Shown here one piece after another: positions 1-8,663 of a stretch of DNA of 64,000 bases (position 1 is its first letter; every line of letters starts with the position of its first letter). The notes beneath the pieces were generated by a model, which worked only from the letters and a program-made list of their open reading frames with translations, was not told the origin of the DNA and made no database searches. Location of the stretch: the NCBI RefSeq assembly GCF_010906925.1, contig NZ_VTVE01000003.1:124001-188000 (forward strand), in the 5' to 3' direction. A program made the position numbers and the translations under genes. The DNA comes from Pseudobutyrivibrio xylanivorans (GTDB lineage: Bacteria > Bacillota > Clostridia > Lachnospirales > Lachnospiraceae).

Positions 1-416
1 CACAGGAGTTTTTAGATGCTGTTCTTACAAAGCGTCTTCCAAACCCATTTATGCCAGATACTCCACAGAGAATTGCCTGCGATACATCGCAGAAGCTCCC
101 AATTAGATTTGGTGAGACAATCAAGGCTTATCGCGCAAGTCACACTCTTAGCACAGATAGCCTGAGAGTTATCCCTGTGGTACTTGCTGGATATTTAAGA
201 TACTTAGAGGGCATTGATGATGAGGGCAACCCATTTGAGCAGAGCCCAGACCCATTGCTTGATGAGTTAAAGGCACTTTCACCAAAGGATGTGCTAAAAC
301 GTAAAGACGTATTTGGCGTAGATCTTTATGAGGATTCTTTAGCAAAGAGAGTTCTTGAGATTCATTCTGAAATGGTTGGAAAAGGTAATGTAAGAAGGGA
401 ATTAGAAAAACTATGA
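1..416 (+). CDS. uxuB: Fructuronate reductase / mannitol dehydrogenase family protein, C-terminal part (truncated by window edge)
   Basis: The reading frame is open from position 3, so this is the 3' end of a longer gene: 138 codons to the TGA at 414-416. Upstream of an internal Met at 51 the frame still encodes family-like residues (KRLPNPFMPDTPQRIA), so that Met is not the start. The block DTPQRIA...DTSQKLPIRFGETIKAY is typical of the C-terminal domain of NAD-dependent fructuronate, tagaturonate and mannonate oxidoreductases, which reduce a keto-uronate to an aldonate in the cytoplasm. The gene overlaps uxaC by four bases (ATGA), so the two are co-translated. Family membership is clear. The choice of fructuronate over tagaturonate rests on the neighbouring hexuronate genes and is inference. 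Confidence 0.8.
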   Translation, partial: QEFLDAVLTKRLPNPFMPDTPQRIACDTSQKLPIRFGETIKAYRASHTLSTDSLRVIPVVLAGYLRYLEGIDDEGNPFEQSPDPLLDELKALSPKDVLKRKDVFGVDLYEDSLAKRVLEIHSEMVGKGNVRRELEKL

Positions 417-1813
417 AAAAATTTATGGATGAAACATTCTTACTGAATAATCAAACAGCAATTGATTTGTTTAAAGCAGTAAAAGATGATCCTATTATCG
501 ATTATCACAATCATTTAAATCCTAAAGAGATTTATGAGGATAAATGTTTTGACAATATGACTGAAGTTTGGCTTGGCGGAGACCATTACAAGTGGCGCGC
601 AATGAGAGCCAACGGTGTTTCAGAAGTGCTTATCACTGGAGACGGGGCTCCTTTTGATAAATTTGTTGCATGGGCAGATACTGTGCAGAACCTAATTGGA
701 AACCCTCTATATCACTGGACCCATATGGAATTGCAGAGATACTTCGGTATCGATACTCCCCTAACCCCTGCATCTGCAAAGGCTATATGGGACCAGTGTA
801 ACCAAAAACTCAAAACAAAGGAATTCTCAGTGAGAAACCTCCTAAGAAAACAAAATGTATCTGCCCTATGTACAACAGATGACCCTGCAGATAGCTTAGA
901 GTGGCACAAGAAAATCCGTGAAGATGGATTTGAAATAAAGGTGCTTCCATCTTTTAGACCAGAGAAGGCAATTGGAATAGATAAGCTTGATTATCTCGAT
1001 TATCTTGACCGACTTTCAAATGTTTCTGGTGTGGAGATAAAGGATGTTGATTCTCTCCTTGAGGCATTGAAAAAGAGACTTGAGTTCTTTATCGAGAATG
1101 GATGTAGAGTATCTGACCACAGCTTGGAGGCTACATTCTACGTAAAGACAAATAAGGTAGAGGTAGACGAATTATTTAAAGAAAGATTAGAAGGAAAAAC
1201 TCTTTCAGAGGAAGAGGAAGGCAAATTTAAGGGCTTTGTTCTTACAAAGCTTGGACAGATGTACGCTAAGAAAAATATCGTAATGCAGCTTCATATTGGA
1301 GCTATCAGAAATAACTCTATGAGATTTTTCAATTACATCGGTCCTGATACAGGCTTTGATGCGTTAAATGATTTCAACTACGCACCACAGCTTGCATCAC
1401 TACTTTCAGATATGGATTTAACAGACCAGTTACCAAAGACAATTCTTTACTGCTTAAATCCAAAGGATACAGAAATGCTTGCAGCTATGGCAGGAACATT
1501 CTGCAGTAATGAGCATGGAATTAAGGGTAAGGTACAGCTGGGAGCAGCATGGTGGTTCTGTGATCACAAAAATGGAATTGAGCGTCAGATTGAGGCTATG
1601 TCAGACTCTGGACTTATTTCAACATCCATCGGAATGCTCACTGATTCACGTAGCTTCCTTTCATTCCCACGCCATGAGCTCTATCGTCGAATCCTTTGCA
1701 ACAAAATCGGCTCATGGGTAGAAAATGGAGAGTACCCAGCAGACATGGACTACCTCCGTGGCATGGTGGCTGACATTTGCGGCGGCAACGCAGTGAAATA
1801 TTTCAACTTGTAA
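413..1813 (+). CDS. uxaC: Glucuronate isomerase (uronate isomerase)
   Basis: The product has 466 aa, the usual length for UxaC. It interconverts D-glucuronate and D-fructuronate (and galacturonate and tagaturonate), the first step of hexuronate breakdown. The N-terminal metal-binding HxH of this amidohydrolase-superfamily enzyme is seen at His32-Asn-His34 (DYHNHLNP), and the characteristic C-terminal block GMLTDSRSFLSFPRHEL is present. The start ATG overlaps the stop of the upstream reductase, and the SD-like purines lie inside that gene. It is followed by kdgK, so the two belong to one catabolic unit leading to 2-keto-3-deoxygluconate phosphate. Confidence in the family is high. Confidence 0.95.
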   Translation: MKKFMDETFLLNNQTAIDLFKAVKDDPIIDYHNHLNPKEIYEDKCFDNMTEVWLGGDHYKWRAMRANGVSEVLITGDGAPFDKFVAWADTVQNLIGNPLYHWTHMELQRYFGIDTPLTPASAKAIWDQCNQKLKTKEFSVRNLLRKQNVSALCTTDDPADSLEWHKKIREDGFEIKVLPSFRPEKAIGIDKLDYLDYLDRLSNVSGVEIKDVDSLLEALKKRLEFFIENGCRVSDHSLEATFYVKTNKVEVDELFKERLEGKTLSEEEEGKFKGFVLTKLGQMYAKKNIVMQLHIGAIRNNSMRFFNYIGPDTGFDALNDFNYAPQLASLLSDMDLTDQLPKTILYCLNPKDTEMLAAMAGTFCSNEHGIKGKVQLGAAWWFCDHKNGIERQIEAMSDSGLISTSIGMLTDSRSFLSFPRHELYRRILCNKIGSWVENGEYPADMDYLRGMVADICGGNAVKYFNL

Positions 1814-1874
1814 AAAAGACACTTGTGGTAAAGCATAAATAATTACAACTATTATAAATAAAATTTATAGATGA

Positions 1875-2024
1875 GCGTAAAGCTAAGCTAGACAAGTGTT
1901 TTCGTAGAGACCTTTGAGTGCCATCCCTACTTAGATGGTCCGTAGGAGCATCTTATGTAGGGCAATGAGCACGACAAGAGCGAAAGCGTGTCTCCAGAAA
2001 ATACTTGGCTAGCGCAGCTAACGC
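1875..2024 (+). repeat. Family B structured element, copy B1 (leader of kdgK)
   Basis: This is a multi-helix element between uxaC and kdgK. Seen directly: the outer helix CAAGTGTTTTC (1893-1903) pairs with GAAAATACTTG (1997-2007) through one G-U pair. It extends outward through GCTAG/CTAGC, AGCT/AGCT and GCGT/ACGC. Inside are GAGAC/GTCTC, then GTGC-CAT/ATG-A-GCAC with a bulged A, capped by the long hairpin CCCTAC...GTAGGG. After this comes a strand with a GCGAAAGC GNRA-type tetraloop ending in GTGTC. The element ends about 10 nt before the Shine-Dalgarno site of kdgK. Five other copies have the same architecture with compensating base changes. Function is unknown; a cis-acting RNA leader is the simplest reading. 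Confidence 0.75.
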
Positions 2025-2044
2025 GGACCAAGGAGAGAAAAGAA

Positions 2045-3142
2045 ATGAATTTAGAATTAAGAGACAAAAAGGATTGTAAGTATGATGCGGTATCTCTTGG
2101 TGAGGTAATGCTTCGCCTTGACCCAGGTGAGGGCAGAATCCGCACAGCTCGTCAGTTTAGAGCGTGGGAAGGTGGCGGAGAGTACAATGTAATCCGCGGA
2201 CTTCGTAGATGCTTTGGCATGGATACAGCTGTTATTACTGCATTTGCAGATAATGAGGTAGGACATCTTGTAGAGGATTTCATCCTTCAGGGTGGCGTAG
2301 ATACAAAGCTTATTAACTGGAAGAAGACAGATGGTATCGGCCGTGAGTGCAGAAATGGTCTTAACTTTGTAGAGAGAGGCTTTGGTATCAGAGGAGCTCT
2401 TTCATGTTCAGATAGAGCAAACACAGCTATTTCTCAAGCTACAGATAAGGATTTTGATTTTGACTATATCTTTGGTGAGCTTGGAGTAAGATGGTTCCAC
2501 ACAGGCGGAATCTATGCAGCTCTTTCAGAGCAGTCAGCAGAAACAGTTGTTAAGGCTATCAAGACTGCAAAGAAGTACGGCACAATCGTTTCTTATGACC
2601 TTAACTACAGAGCTTCTATGTGGTCTGCAATCGGCGGTCAGGCAAAGGCTCAGGAAGTTAACAAGGAAATTGCTAAGTATGTAGATGTAATGATTGGAAA
2701 CGAGGAAGATTTCACAGCTTGCCTTGGTTTCGAAATCGAGGGAAATGATGCAAACCTTAAGGAGCTTAACATCGATGGTTACAAGAAGATGATTGATGAG
2801 GCTTCAAAGGTATATCCTAACTTCAAGGTTGTTGCTACAACTCTTCGTACAGTAAAGACAGCTACTGTAAATGATTGGTCAGCACTTTGCTGGGCTGATG
2901 GCCAGATTCATAAGGCAAAGGATTATAAGGGACTTGAAATAATGGACCGTGTAGGCGGTGGTGATTCATTTGCTTCAGGTCTTATCTATGGTCTCATGAC
3001 AACAGCAGATGCTGCAAAGGCTGTAGAGTATGGTACAGCTCATGGTGCACTTGCTATGACAACACCAGGTGATACAACAATGGCTACATGTGCCGAGGTT
3101 GAGGCTATTATGGGTGGCGCAGGCGCTCGTGTAAAGAGATAA
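2045..3142 (+). CDS. kdgK: 2-keto-3-deoxygluconate kinase (PfkB family sugar kinase)
   Basis: This 365-aa PfkB-family kinase phosphorylates 2-dehydro-3-deoxy-D-gluconate with ATP in the cytoplasm, downstream of UxaC and the mannonate step. The C-terminal PfkB signature DRVGGGDSFASGLIYG contains the catalytic Asp and the anion-hole glycines. The N-terminal SLGEVMLRLDPGEGRI block resembles KdgK-type kinases. The frame is open back to 1988, but the ATG at 2045 is preferred: AGGAG lies about 10 nt upstream, and the extra 19 residues would be read through family B element B1. A strong terminator follows, so uxuB-uxaC-kdgK probably ends here as a unit. Confidence 0.85.
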   Translation: MNLELRDKKDCKYDAVSLGEVMLRLDPGEGRIRTARQFRAWEGGGEYNVIRGLRRCFGMDTAVITAFADNEVGHLVEDFILQGGVDTKLINWKKTDGIGRECRNGLNFVERGFGIRGALSCSDRANTAISQATDKDFDFDYIFGELGVRWFHTGGIYAALSEQSAETVVKAIKTAKKYGTIVSYDLNYRASMWSAIGGQAKAQEVNKEIAKYVDVMIGNEEDFTACLGFEIEGNDANLKELNIDGYKKMIDEASKVYPNFKVVATTLRTVKTATVNDWSALCWADGQIHKAKDYKGLEIMDRVGGGDSFASGLIYGLMTTADAAKAVEYGTAHGALAMTTPGDTTMATCAEVEAIMGGAGARVKR

Positions 3143-3200
3143 ATTAATCCAAAAAAGAAACTAAATAAAACTCCAAATAAAGACGTTCAATGATTCAAAG

Positions 3201-3242
3201 AAAAATGCACAATTTCTCCACTGGGAAATTGTGCATTTTTTA
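3201..3242 (+). terminator. Rho-independent terminator after kdgK
   Basis: A perfect stem, TGCACAATTTC paired with GAAATTGTGCA, encloses a short loop and is followed by TTTTTT. It separates the uxaC-kdgK unit from the TRAP transporter operon. Confidence 0.9.
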
Positions 3243-3261
3243 TACAAAAAAAGCTATGTTG

Positions 3262-3308
3262 TATAATGGTTTTTCTAGGACGATAGGATATTTTTAAACA
3301 TGTTTAAA
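3262..3308 (+). promoter_or_regulatory. Probable promoter and palindromic operator candidate upstream of dctP
   Basis: A consensus -10 hexamer TATAAT lies at 3262-3267; no good -35 is visible 17 nt upstream. Shortly downstream, at 3293-3308, is a perfect 16-bp palindrome TTTAAACATGTTTAAA, which would lie just after the transcription start if the -10 is used. A dyad in that position could be a repressor operator for the TRAP operon. The regulator is unknown, and the site is AT-rich enough that chance cannot be excluded. Confidence 0.45.
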
Positions 3309-3417
3309 TAATGCTAGGAATGTTTAGAATGTCCGATTTATTGAGAAAAAATAGTCACTTATAATGTCATTGTCAGACATGACAGGTAATTTTAAATCTT
3401 TTTTGGGAGGTAAAAAT

Positions 3418-4464
3418 ATGAAGAAAAAGATTCTTTCTACAATTCTTACAGCAGCATTAGTTTTCTCAATGACTGCATGTGGAGTATCAGCTCCAGAGAC
3501 ATCAGCAGTAAATGATGCTGAGACACCAGCAGCCGCAGCGGACGGCGAGGTAATCACACTTGTAATGGCAGAGGTTAATCCACTTGATTCAGTTGCAGGT
3601 ATGACAGATCAGAAATTCAAAGAGGAAGTTGAAGCAAGATCTAATGGTACTATCAAGATTGACCTTCAGGCAGGCGCAGTTTTAGGACCTGAGGATCAGG
3701 TATTAGATCAGATGCTTGGTGGCGGCGGTAACATCGATATCGCACGTATTTCTCCATTCAGCCTTACACCATATGGAGCAAACAAGACAAAGTTAATGTC
3801 ACTTCCATATACATTCGTAAGCCGTGATCACTACTGGAATTTTGCTACATCTGATTTAGCAGAGGAATTCTTACTTGAGCCACATGAGAATGGTAGTGGT
3901 GTAAGAGGTCTCTTCTATGCAGAGGAAGGCTTCCGTCATTTCTTCTCAAATGAGGATATCTCAACAATTGATAAGTTCAACGGTATGAAGGTTCGTGTTT
4001 CTGATGACCCTGTAATGAATGGTTTAGTAAAGGGCCTTGGTGCTAACCCAACAGTTGTAAGCTTTAACGAGTTATATTCAGCTCTTCAGACAGGCGTTGT
4101 TGATGCAGCAGAGCAGCCAATCTCTAACTACAAGACAAACGCATTCCCAGAAGTAGCTAACAACATGGTACTTGATGGCCACACAATTGGTGCCCTTGAA
4201 GTAATCATCGCTGATTCAACATGGGATAGCCTTACAGAAGAGCAGCAGCAGATTCTTGTTGAGGCAGGAAAGGCAACTCAGGAGTACAATAAGCAGATCT
4301 CAGAGGAGCAGGAGAACGTAGTTCTTCAGCAGCTCAAGGATGATGGTGTTAATATCATCGAAGTTGAGGATATTACTCCATGGCAGGACGCTGTAAAGCC
4401 TGTAGTTGATGAAAATATTAAGGGTCAGGAAGATTTATATCAGCAGATCGTTGATATGCAGTAG
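3418..4464 (+). CDS. dctP: TRAP transporter solute-binding lipoprotein (DctP family), probable hexuronate receptor
   Basis: The product has 348 aa, starting at 3418 with GGGAGG eight bases upstream; an in-frame Met at 3364 has no Shine-Dalgarno. The first 20 residues are a lipoprotein signal ending in the lipobox SMTAC, so the protein is anchored outside the membrane. Family features include DQMLGGGGNIDIARIS, the substrate-carboxylate Arg region GMKVRVSDDPV, and SFNELYSALQTGVVDAAEQP. It captures a carboxylated substrate and delivers it to DctQM. The adjacent uxaC and kdgK make glucuronate or galacturonate the likely ligand, which is inference. It is the first gene of dctP-dctQ-dctM. Confidence 0.9.
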   Translation: MKKKILSTILTAALVFSMTACGVSAPETSAVNDAETPAAAADGEVITLVMAEVNPLDSVAGMTDQKFKEEVEARSNGTIKIDLQAGAVLGPEDQVLDQMLGGGGNIDIARISPFSLTPYGANKTKLMSLPYTFVSRDHYWNFATSDLAEEFLLEPHENGSGVRGLFYAEEGFRHFFSNEDISTIDKFNGMKVRVSDDPVMNGLVKGLGANPTVVSFNELYSALQTGVVDAAEQPISNYKTNAFPEVANNMVLDGHTIGALEVIIADSTWDSLTEEQQQILVEAGKATQEYNKQISEEQENVVLQQLKDDGVNIIEVEDITPWQDAVKPVVDENIKGQEDLYQQIVDMQ

Positions 4465-4476
4465 AAAAGAGGATTT

Positions 4477-5001
4477 ATGGAAGGCATTTTTAAACGAGTA
4501 GATAAAATAAAGCCACTATATGATGTTACATATAAGGTAATGCTCTTTATCTGCAAGGTTTTACTTGTAGCAGATATCTTGATTACCGTATACAGCATTA
4601 CAGGACGATATGTAAGTTTTATCCCTGATTCTGCATGGACAGAGCAGATGGTACTTACACTTATGTCTTATATGGCGGTACTTTCTGCTGCGCTAGCTAT
4701 TAGAAATAGATCGCATATACGTATGACAGCATTTGATGAGCGTCTTCCAAAGGGTTTGGTAAAGACACTCGATATATTAAATGATTTGTTTGTAATGGTT
4801 CTTGCAGTAGTAATGGTGGTTATTGGATGGCAGTATGCAATCTCAATAGGAGCAGTCGGAACATACACAAGTATGCCATGGCTGTCTAGATTTTGGATGT
4901 ATTTTCCAATTCCTGTTGCAGGAATAGCAATGTTTGTATTTGAATTAGAGTTACTATACAACCATGTTAAGGGTATTTGTTTAAAGGAGGGCGATAAGTA
5001 A
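4477..5001 (+). CDS. dctQ: TRAP transporter small permease subunit (DctQ family)
   Basis: This 174-aa protein has four predicted membrane helices (approximately residues 18-40, 52-72, 92-115 and 130-155), the normal topology for DctQ. It pairs with the large permease DctM to form the sodium-driven uptake channel of a TRAP transporter. The motif SYMAVLSAALAIRNRSHIRM matches the conserved DctQ core region. Its stop codon overlaps the first base of the dctM start, and an AAAGGAGG site for dctM lies inside its 3' end, so the permease subunits are translationally coupled. Confidence 0.88.
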   Translation: MEGIFKRVDKIKPLYDVTYKVMLFICKVLLVADILITVYSITGRYVSFIPDSAWTEQMVLTLMSYMAVLSAALAIRNRSHIRMTAFDERLPKGLVKTLDILNDLFVMVLAVVMVVIGWQYAISIGAVGTYTSMPWLSRFWMYFPIPVAGIAMFVFELELLYNHVKGICLKEGDK

Positions 5002-6296
5002 TGGCAGTTAATACTGGAGCAATAGCAGTGTTGCTTATAAGCTTTCTGGTAATGATATTACTCAGATTTCAAATTGCTTATGCTGTAGCACTATCATCTA
5101 TTTTTTGCTTGTTGTACATGGGTCTTCCTTTATCACTTGTATGTCAGCAAATGGTTAAAGGTATCAGTTCATATAGTTTAATGGCTGTGCCTTTCTTCAT
5201 AACAATGGGCTGCTTGATGGGAGGCGGTGGAATTTCCGAGAGGCTGATTGCGCTAGCTAATGCCTGCGTAGGATGGATGACCGGCGGTATGTCAATGGTT
5301 AATATCGTGGCATCATATTTCTTTGGTGGTATTTCTGGTTCAGCAGCTGCTGATACCGCATCCCTTGGAAGTATCCTTATTCCAATGATGGTTGAGGAAG
5401 GTTATGATGATGACTTCTCAACTGCAGTTACAATTACATCATCATGTGAAGGACTATTGGTTCCACCTAGCCACAACATGGTAATTTACGCCATGAGTGC
5501 TGGAGGAATTTCAGTTGGTGCTCTTTTCTTAGCAGGATATATACCAGGAGCGTTACTTGCCATTTCTCTTATGATAGGTTCATTTATCATCTCTAAGAAA
5601 AGAAATTACCCTAAGGGTGAGAAGTTCAACTTTATTAAATTTATAAAGCAACTTGGAACTTCATTCTGGGCATTGGCAGCTATCATCATAGTTGTAGTCG
5701 GCGTTGTCGGCGGTGTATTTACAGCTACTGAGTCAGCAGCCGTTGCAGTTATTTACAGTCTTCTTGTCAGCGTATTTGTTTACAAGGGACTTACATGGAA
5801 GGGCGTATGGAAGACATTTGACCAGTGCATTGGAACACTTTCAATCGTTCTTATCCTTATTGCAACATCAAGCATTTTTGGTTATTGCCTCACAATGCTT
5901 CATGTACCTGATTTAGCTGCAAGCGCGATTGTAGGTTTGACACGTAATCCAATAGCTATAGCACTTCTTATTAACTGTATTTTACTTGTGCTTGGCTGCA
6001 TTATGGATATGGCACCTATCATCCTTATTGCAACACCAATCCTTCTTCCAATCGCTGAGTCAATTGGAATTACTCCAATCCAGTTTGGTATCATGCTTAT
6101 TCTTAACTGTGGTATCGGACTTTTAACCCCACCTGTTGGAGGCGTTCTCTTCATTGGATCAGCAGTTGGTAAAGTAAAAATGGAGAAAGTTGTAAAAGCT
6201 ACACTTCCATTTTACTTATGCATGATTGCAGTACTTATTTTAATTACATTTATACCTGAAATAAGCATGTTCCTTCCAAATATGTTAGGTAGTTAA
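5001..6296 (+). CDS. dctM: TRAP transporter large permease subunit (DctM family)
   Basis: This 431-aa polytopic membrane protein has about eleven to twelve hydrophobic segments and the family's conserved sequences: GGISGSAAADTASLGSILIPMM near residue 110, and the repeat-like LNCGIGLLTPPVGGVLFIG near the C-terminus. It forms the translocation pathway of the TRAP carrier, powered by a cation gradient. The length is normal for DctM. A hairpin with a short T-run follows 20 nt after the stop, so the transporter operon probably ends here, with some read-through into the sensor kinase. Confidence 0.92.
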   Translation: MAVNTGAIAVLLISFLVMILLRFQIAYAVALSSIFCLLYMGLPLSLVCQQMVKGISSYSLMAVPFFITMGCLMGGGGISERLIALANACVGWMTGGMSMVNIVASYFFGGISGSAAADTASLGSILIPMMVEEGYDDDFSTAVTITSSCEGLLVPPSHNMVIYAMSAGGISVGALFLAGYIPGALLAISLMIGSFIISKKRNYPKGEKFNFIKFIKQLGTSFWALAAIIIVVVGVVGGVFTATESAAVAVIYSLLVSVFVYKGLTWKGVWKTFDQCIGTLSIVLILIATSSIFGYCLTMLHVPDLAASAIVGLTRNPIAIALLINCILLVLGCIMDMAPIILIATPILLPIAESIGITPIQFGIMLILNCGIGLLTPPVGGVLFIGSAVGKVKMEKVVKATLPFYLCMIAVLILITFIPEISMFLPNMLGS

Positions 6297-6317
6297 AATC
6301 TAGAATAGAAAAATTTG

Positions 6318-6367
6318 CAAGACAGCATTATACTTACTATAGTAACTATACATGCTGTCTTGTTTTT
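6318..6367 (+). terminator. Terminator/attenuator between dctM and the sensor kinase gene
   Basis: The stem CAAGACAGCAT pairs with ATGCTGTCTTG around a TATACTTACTATAGTAACTATA inner region that can itself pair, followed by TTTTT. The kinase start codon lies only 7 nt after the T-run and has no clear Shine-Dalgarno, so this structure may limit both transcription and translation of the kinase. Confidence 0.75.
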
Positions 6368-6373
6368 GAAAAT

Positions 6374-7903
6374 ATGAAAAAATTAAACTCTTTTTGGATT
6401 AAAGCTACAATTAAAAATAAAATTTCATTATTTATAGGAACAGTTTTGCTCACTATTGTGGTGGCAATTGTTTTTGATGCTTTTTTGATACGATTATTTG
6501 TAATTGATATCAACGAGATAATGGAAGACAACTCTAACGGAGGTCAGATTATTATCTCTCTTGATGAGGAAAAAGCTAGCTTTAATAAATATATTGATAA
6601 TAAATCAGAGGATAATTTGAATGAGCTGATGAAGGCTTTAGACAACACATCTAAGGCTATCGATAAGGTTCCACTAGATTACAATTATCTAGGAGAGGAC
6701 AGATATGCTCAGCTTTTTTCTCTCAAGACTACTTATGGAGTTTATCGCCAGTACATGGATGAGCTCCTAAATGGAGATCTTTTAAAGGATGAGTATGTCT
6801 CAAAGCTATATTCCATATACAATATGCAGGACTATATGGTCAGCTATAGTAGACGATTCGTAGATTTTACCTTGAAAGAGGGTAATGCTAAATATAAGGA
6901 ACTGATTCCAAAGGTGCTTGCAATTCCAGTGCTAGCCCTTGCTATTAGCGCCTTTTTCTTTGTAGTTGTTGTTGAAATATCTAGAAGAATGAATAAGGAT
7001 ATTACTGAGCCAGTGCTTACTTTGGCTGATGCTTCTAGACGAATAGCAATCAACGATTTTTATATTGATGACGTTGTTGTGAAAAATGAAGACGAAATTG
7101 GTGAGCTGGTTCACGCTTTTAACAAAATGAAATACGCAACAGGAGAGTATATAGACGCTCTTGAAAAGAGACGAGAGGCCCTTGACAGGCTTCATGCAAA
7201 AGAGGTGGAGACTTTAGAGGTAGAAAAGCAGCTTGATGCTATGAACCTTGAGCTTCTAAAGAATCAAATCAATCCACATTTCTTATTTAACACCTTAAAT
7301 GTAATTGGTGGTATGGCAAACTTAGAGGGTGCCGACACCACTGAGGAAATGATAAAAGCTCTTAGCTCTTTGTTTAGATACAATCTCAAGACTCAGGGCA
7401 AGGAGGTCCTATTATCCAAGGAGCTTCAGGTTTCTGAGAATTACATGTATCTTCAGAAGATGAGATTTGGAGACAGGGTTAAATATATAGTGAAGTGTAC
7501 AGTTGATGCAGATGATGTTTTTGTTCCAACATTTACACTTCAGCCACTTATTGAAAATTGTATTATTCACGGAATCGCCCCAAAGATGGAAGGCGGTTGT
7601 GTTTTAGTTGAAATTAGTAAAAGAGAAGAAAACTTATTTATTTCCGTAGTTGATACCGGAGTTGGAATGAGCCAGGAGACATTAGATAAGCTGGTTCGTT
7701 CTCTTGAGCAAAAAGACAGTGCCTCTATGGGTATTGGCATGGGAAATATTTATAGACGAATTAAGGCGATGTACAAGACAGCCAGTATGGTAGTAGAGAG
7801 TAAAGAAGGGGTGGGGACCTCTGTGGAAATAGAATTGCCTTATATAAATAGTGATACATATTATAAGGAGAATAGTAATGTACAGGGTATTGATAGCAGA
7901 TGA
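6374..7903 (+). CDS. Sensor histidine kinase, YesM/LytS type
   Basis: This 509-aa membrane kinase has one transmembrane helix near residues 18-44, an extracytoplasmic region to about 175, a second helix near 177-200, a HAMP linker, a short coiled coil, the His_kinase domain with the phosphoacceptor in QINPHFLFNTLNVIG (His302), and a HATPase domain with TGVGMSQ and GIGMGNIYRRI motifs. It probably phosphorylates the adjacent AraC-type regulator, whose gene overlaps its 3' end by 26 nt. Position between the TRAP operon and a DctP-like gene suggests it senses hexuronates and controls this locus, which is inference. No obvious Shine-Dalgarno precedes the ATG. Confidence 0.88.
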   Translation: MKKLNSFWIKATIKNKISLFIGTVLLTIVVAIVFDAFLIRLFVIDINEIMEDNSNGGQIIISLDEEKASFNKYIDNKSEDNLNELMKALDNTSKAIDKVPLDYNYLGEDRYAQLFSLKTTYGVYRQYMDELLNGDLLKDEYVSKLYSIYNMQDYMVSYSRRFVDFTLKEGNAKYKELIPKVLAIPVLALAISAFFFVVVVEISRRMNKDITEPVLTLADASRRIAINDFYIDDVVVKNEDEIGELVHAFNKMKYATGEYIDALEKRREALDRLHAKEVETLEVEKQLDAMNLELLKNQINPHFLFNTLNVIGGMANLEGADTTEEMIKALSSLFRYNLKTQGKEVLLSKELQVSENYMYLQKMRFGDRVKYIVKCTVDADDVFVPTFTLQPLIENCIIHGIAPKMEGGCVLVEISKREENLFISVVDTGVGMSQETLDKLVRSLEQKDSASMGIGMGNIYRRIKAMYKTASMVVESKEGVGTSVEIELPYINSDTYYKENSNVQGIDSR

Positions 7904-8663
7904 CGAGCCAATCGAGCGTCAGGTTATATCCAAGAAAATAAATGGATTTTTCCCCGACCAGGTGGAGATTTTTTTAGCGGAAAATGGAGTGGAGGCAGTT
8001 GATAAGTTTAAGAGCAACAATTGCCAGATTGCACTCCTTGATATAGAGATGCCAGGTAAAAGTGGCCTTGAGGCTGCAGAAGAAATTAGGAATTTTGATA
8101 AAGAATGTAGTATTATTTTTCTAACAGCATTTGATGAATTTAACTATGCTAAAAAGGCGATAACAGTCAAGGCACTTGACTATTTGCTCAAGCCTGGCTC
8201 AGATGAAGATATAATAGGTGCCTTCGAGGAATCCTTTAGTATTGCTGATAAAAAAGGTGCTAATAGTGACGCTGAGGCTCCGATTAGAAATGTACAGGTA
8301 CCTCTTAGAGATGAGGAGGATTTCAGCTTCAGCAAGGCCAAGGCTGTAGCTAAGGAAGTAATGAATTACATCCATGAGCACTACAAGGAGGACATTTCTC
8401 TCCAGGATGTTGCGGAAGTAATAGGATATTCAGAAGTATATTTCTGTAAGTTATTTAAGCAGAATTTTGGCAAGAGTTTTATCGTATACTTAAATGAGTA
8501 TAGGATTGAGAAGGCCAAGAAGCTTTTGGAGAATCCTTTGATAAATATTAAGGATATTTGCTTTGAGTCCGGATATCGTGACGCTAATTATTTTACTAGA
8601 GTATTTAAGCGTCAGACAGGTATGACTCCTAGCGAGTATAGAAATGGTGTGATGCAAAGATGA
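7878..8663 (+). CDS. Response regulator with AraC-type DNA-binding domain (YesN-like)
   Basis: The product has 261 aa. The receiver domain occupies residues 1-120, with acidic pocket Asp8-Asp9 and phosphoacceptor Asp55 in LLDIEMPG. An AraC/XylS double helix-turn-helix spans about 160-261 (ISLQDVAEVIGYSEVYFCKLF and IKDICFESGYRDANYFTRVFK). The start at 7878 (AAGGAG seven bases upstream) replaces the longer frame from 7851, which begins inside the kinase gene. It is the cognate regulator of the upstream kinase and probably activates the uronate/TRAP genes. Its stop overlaps the next gene by four bases, so all three signalling genes are co-translated. Confidence 0.9.
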   Translation: MYRVLIADDEPIERQVISKKINGFFPDQVEIFLAENGVEAVDKFKSNNCQIALLDIEMPGKSGLEAAEEIRNFDKECSIIFLTAFDEFNYAKKAITVKALDYLLKPGSDEDIIGAFEESFSIADKKGANSDAEAPIRNVQVPLRDEEDFSFSKAKAVAKEVMNYIHEHYKEDISLQDVAEVIGYSEVYFCKLFKQNFGKSFIVYLNEYRIEKAKKLLENPLINIKDICFESGYRDANYFTRVFKRQTGMTPSEYRNGVMQR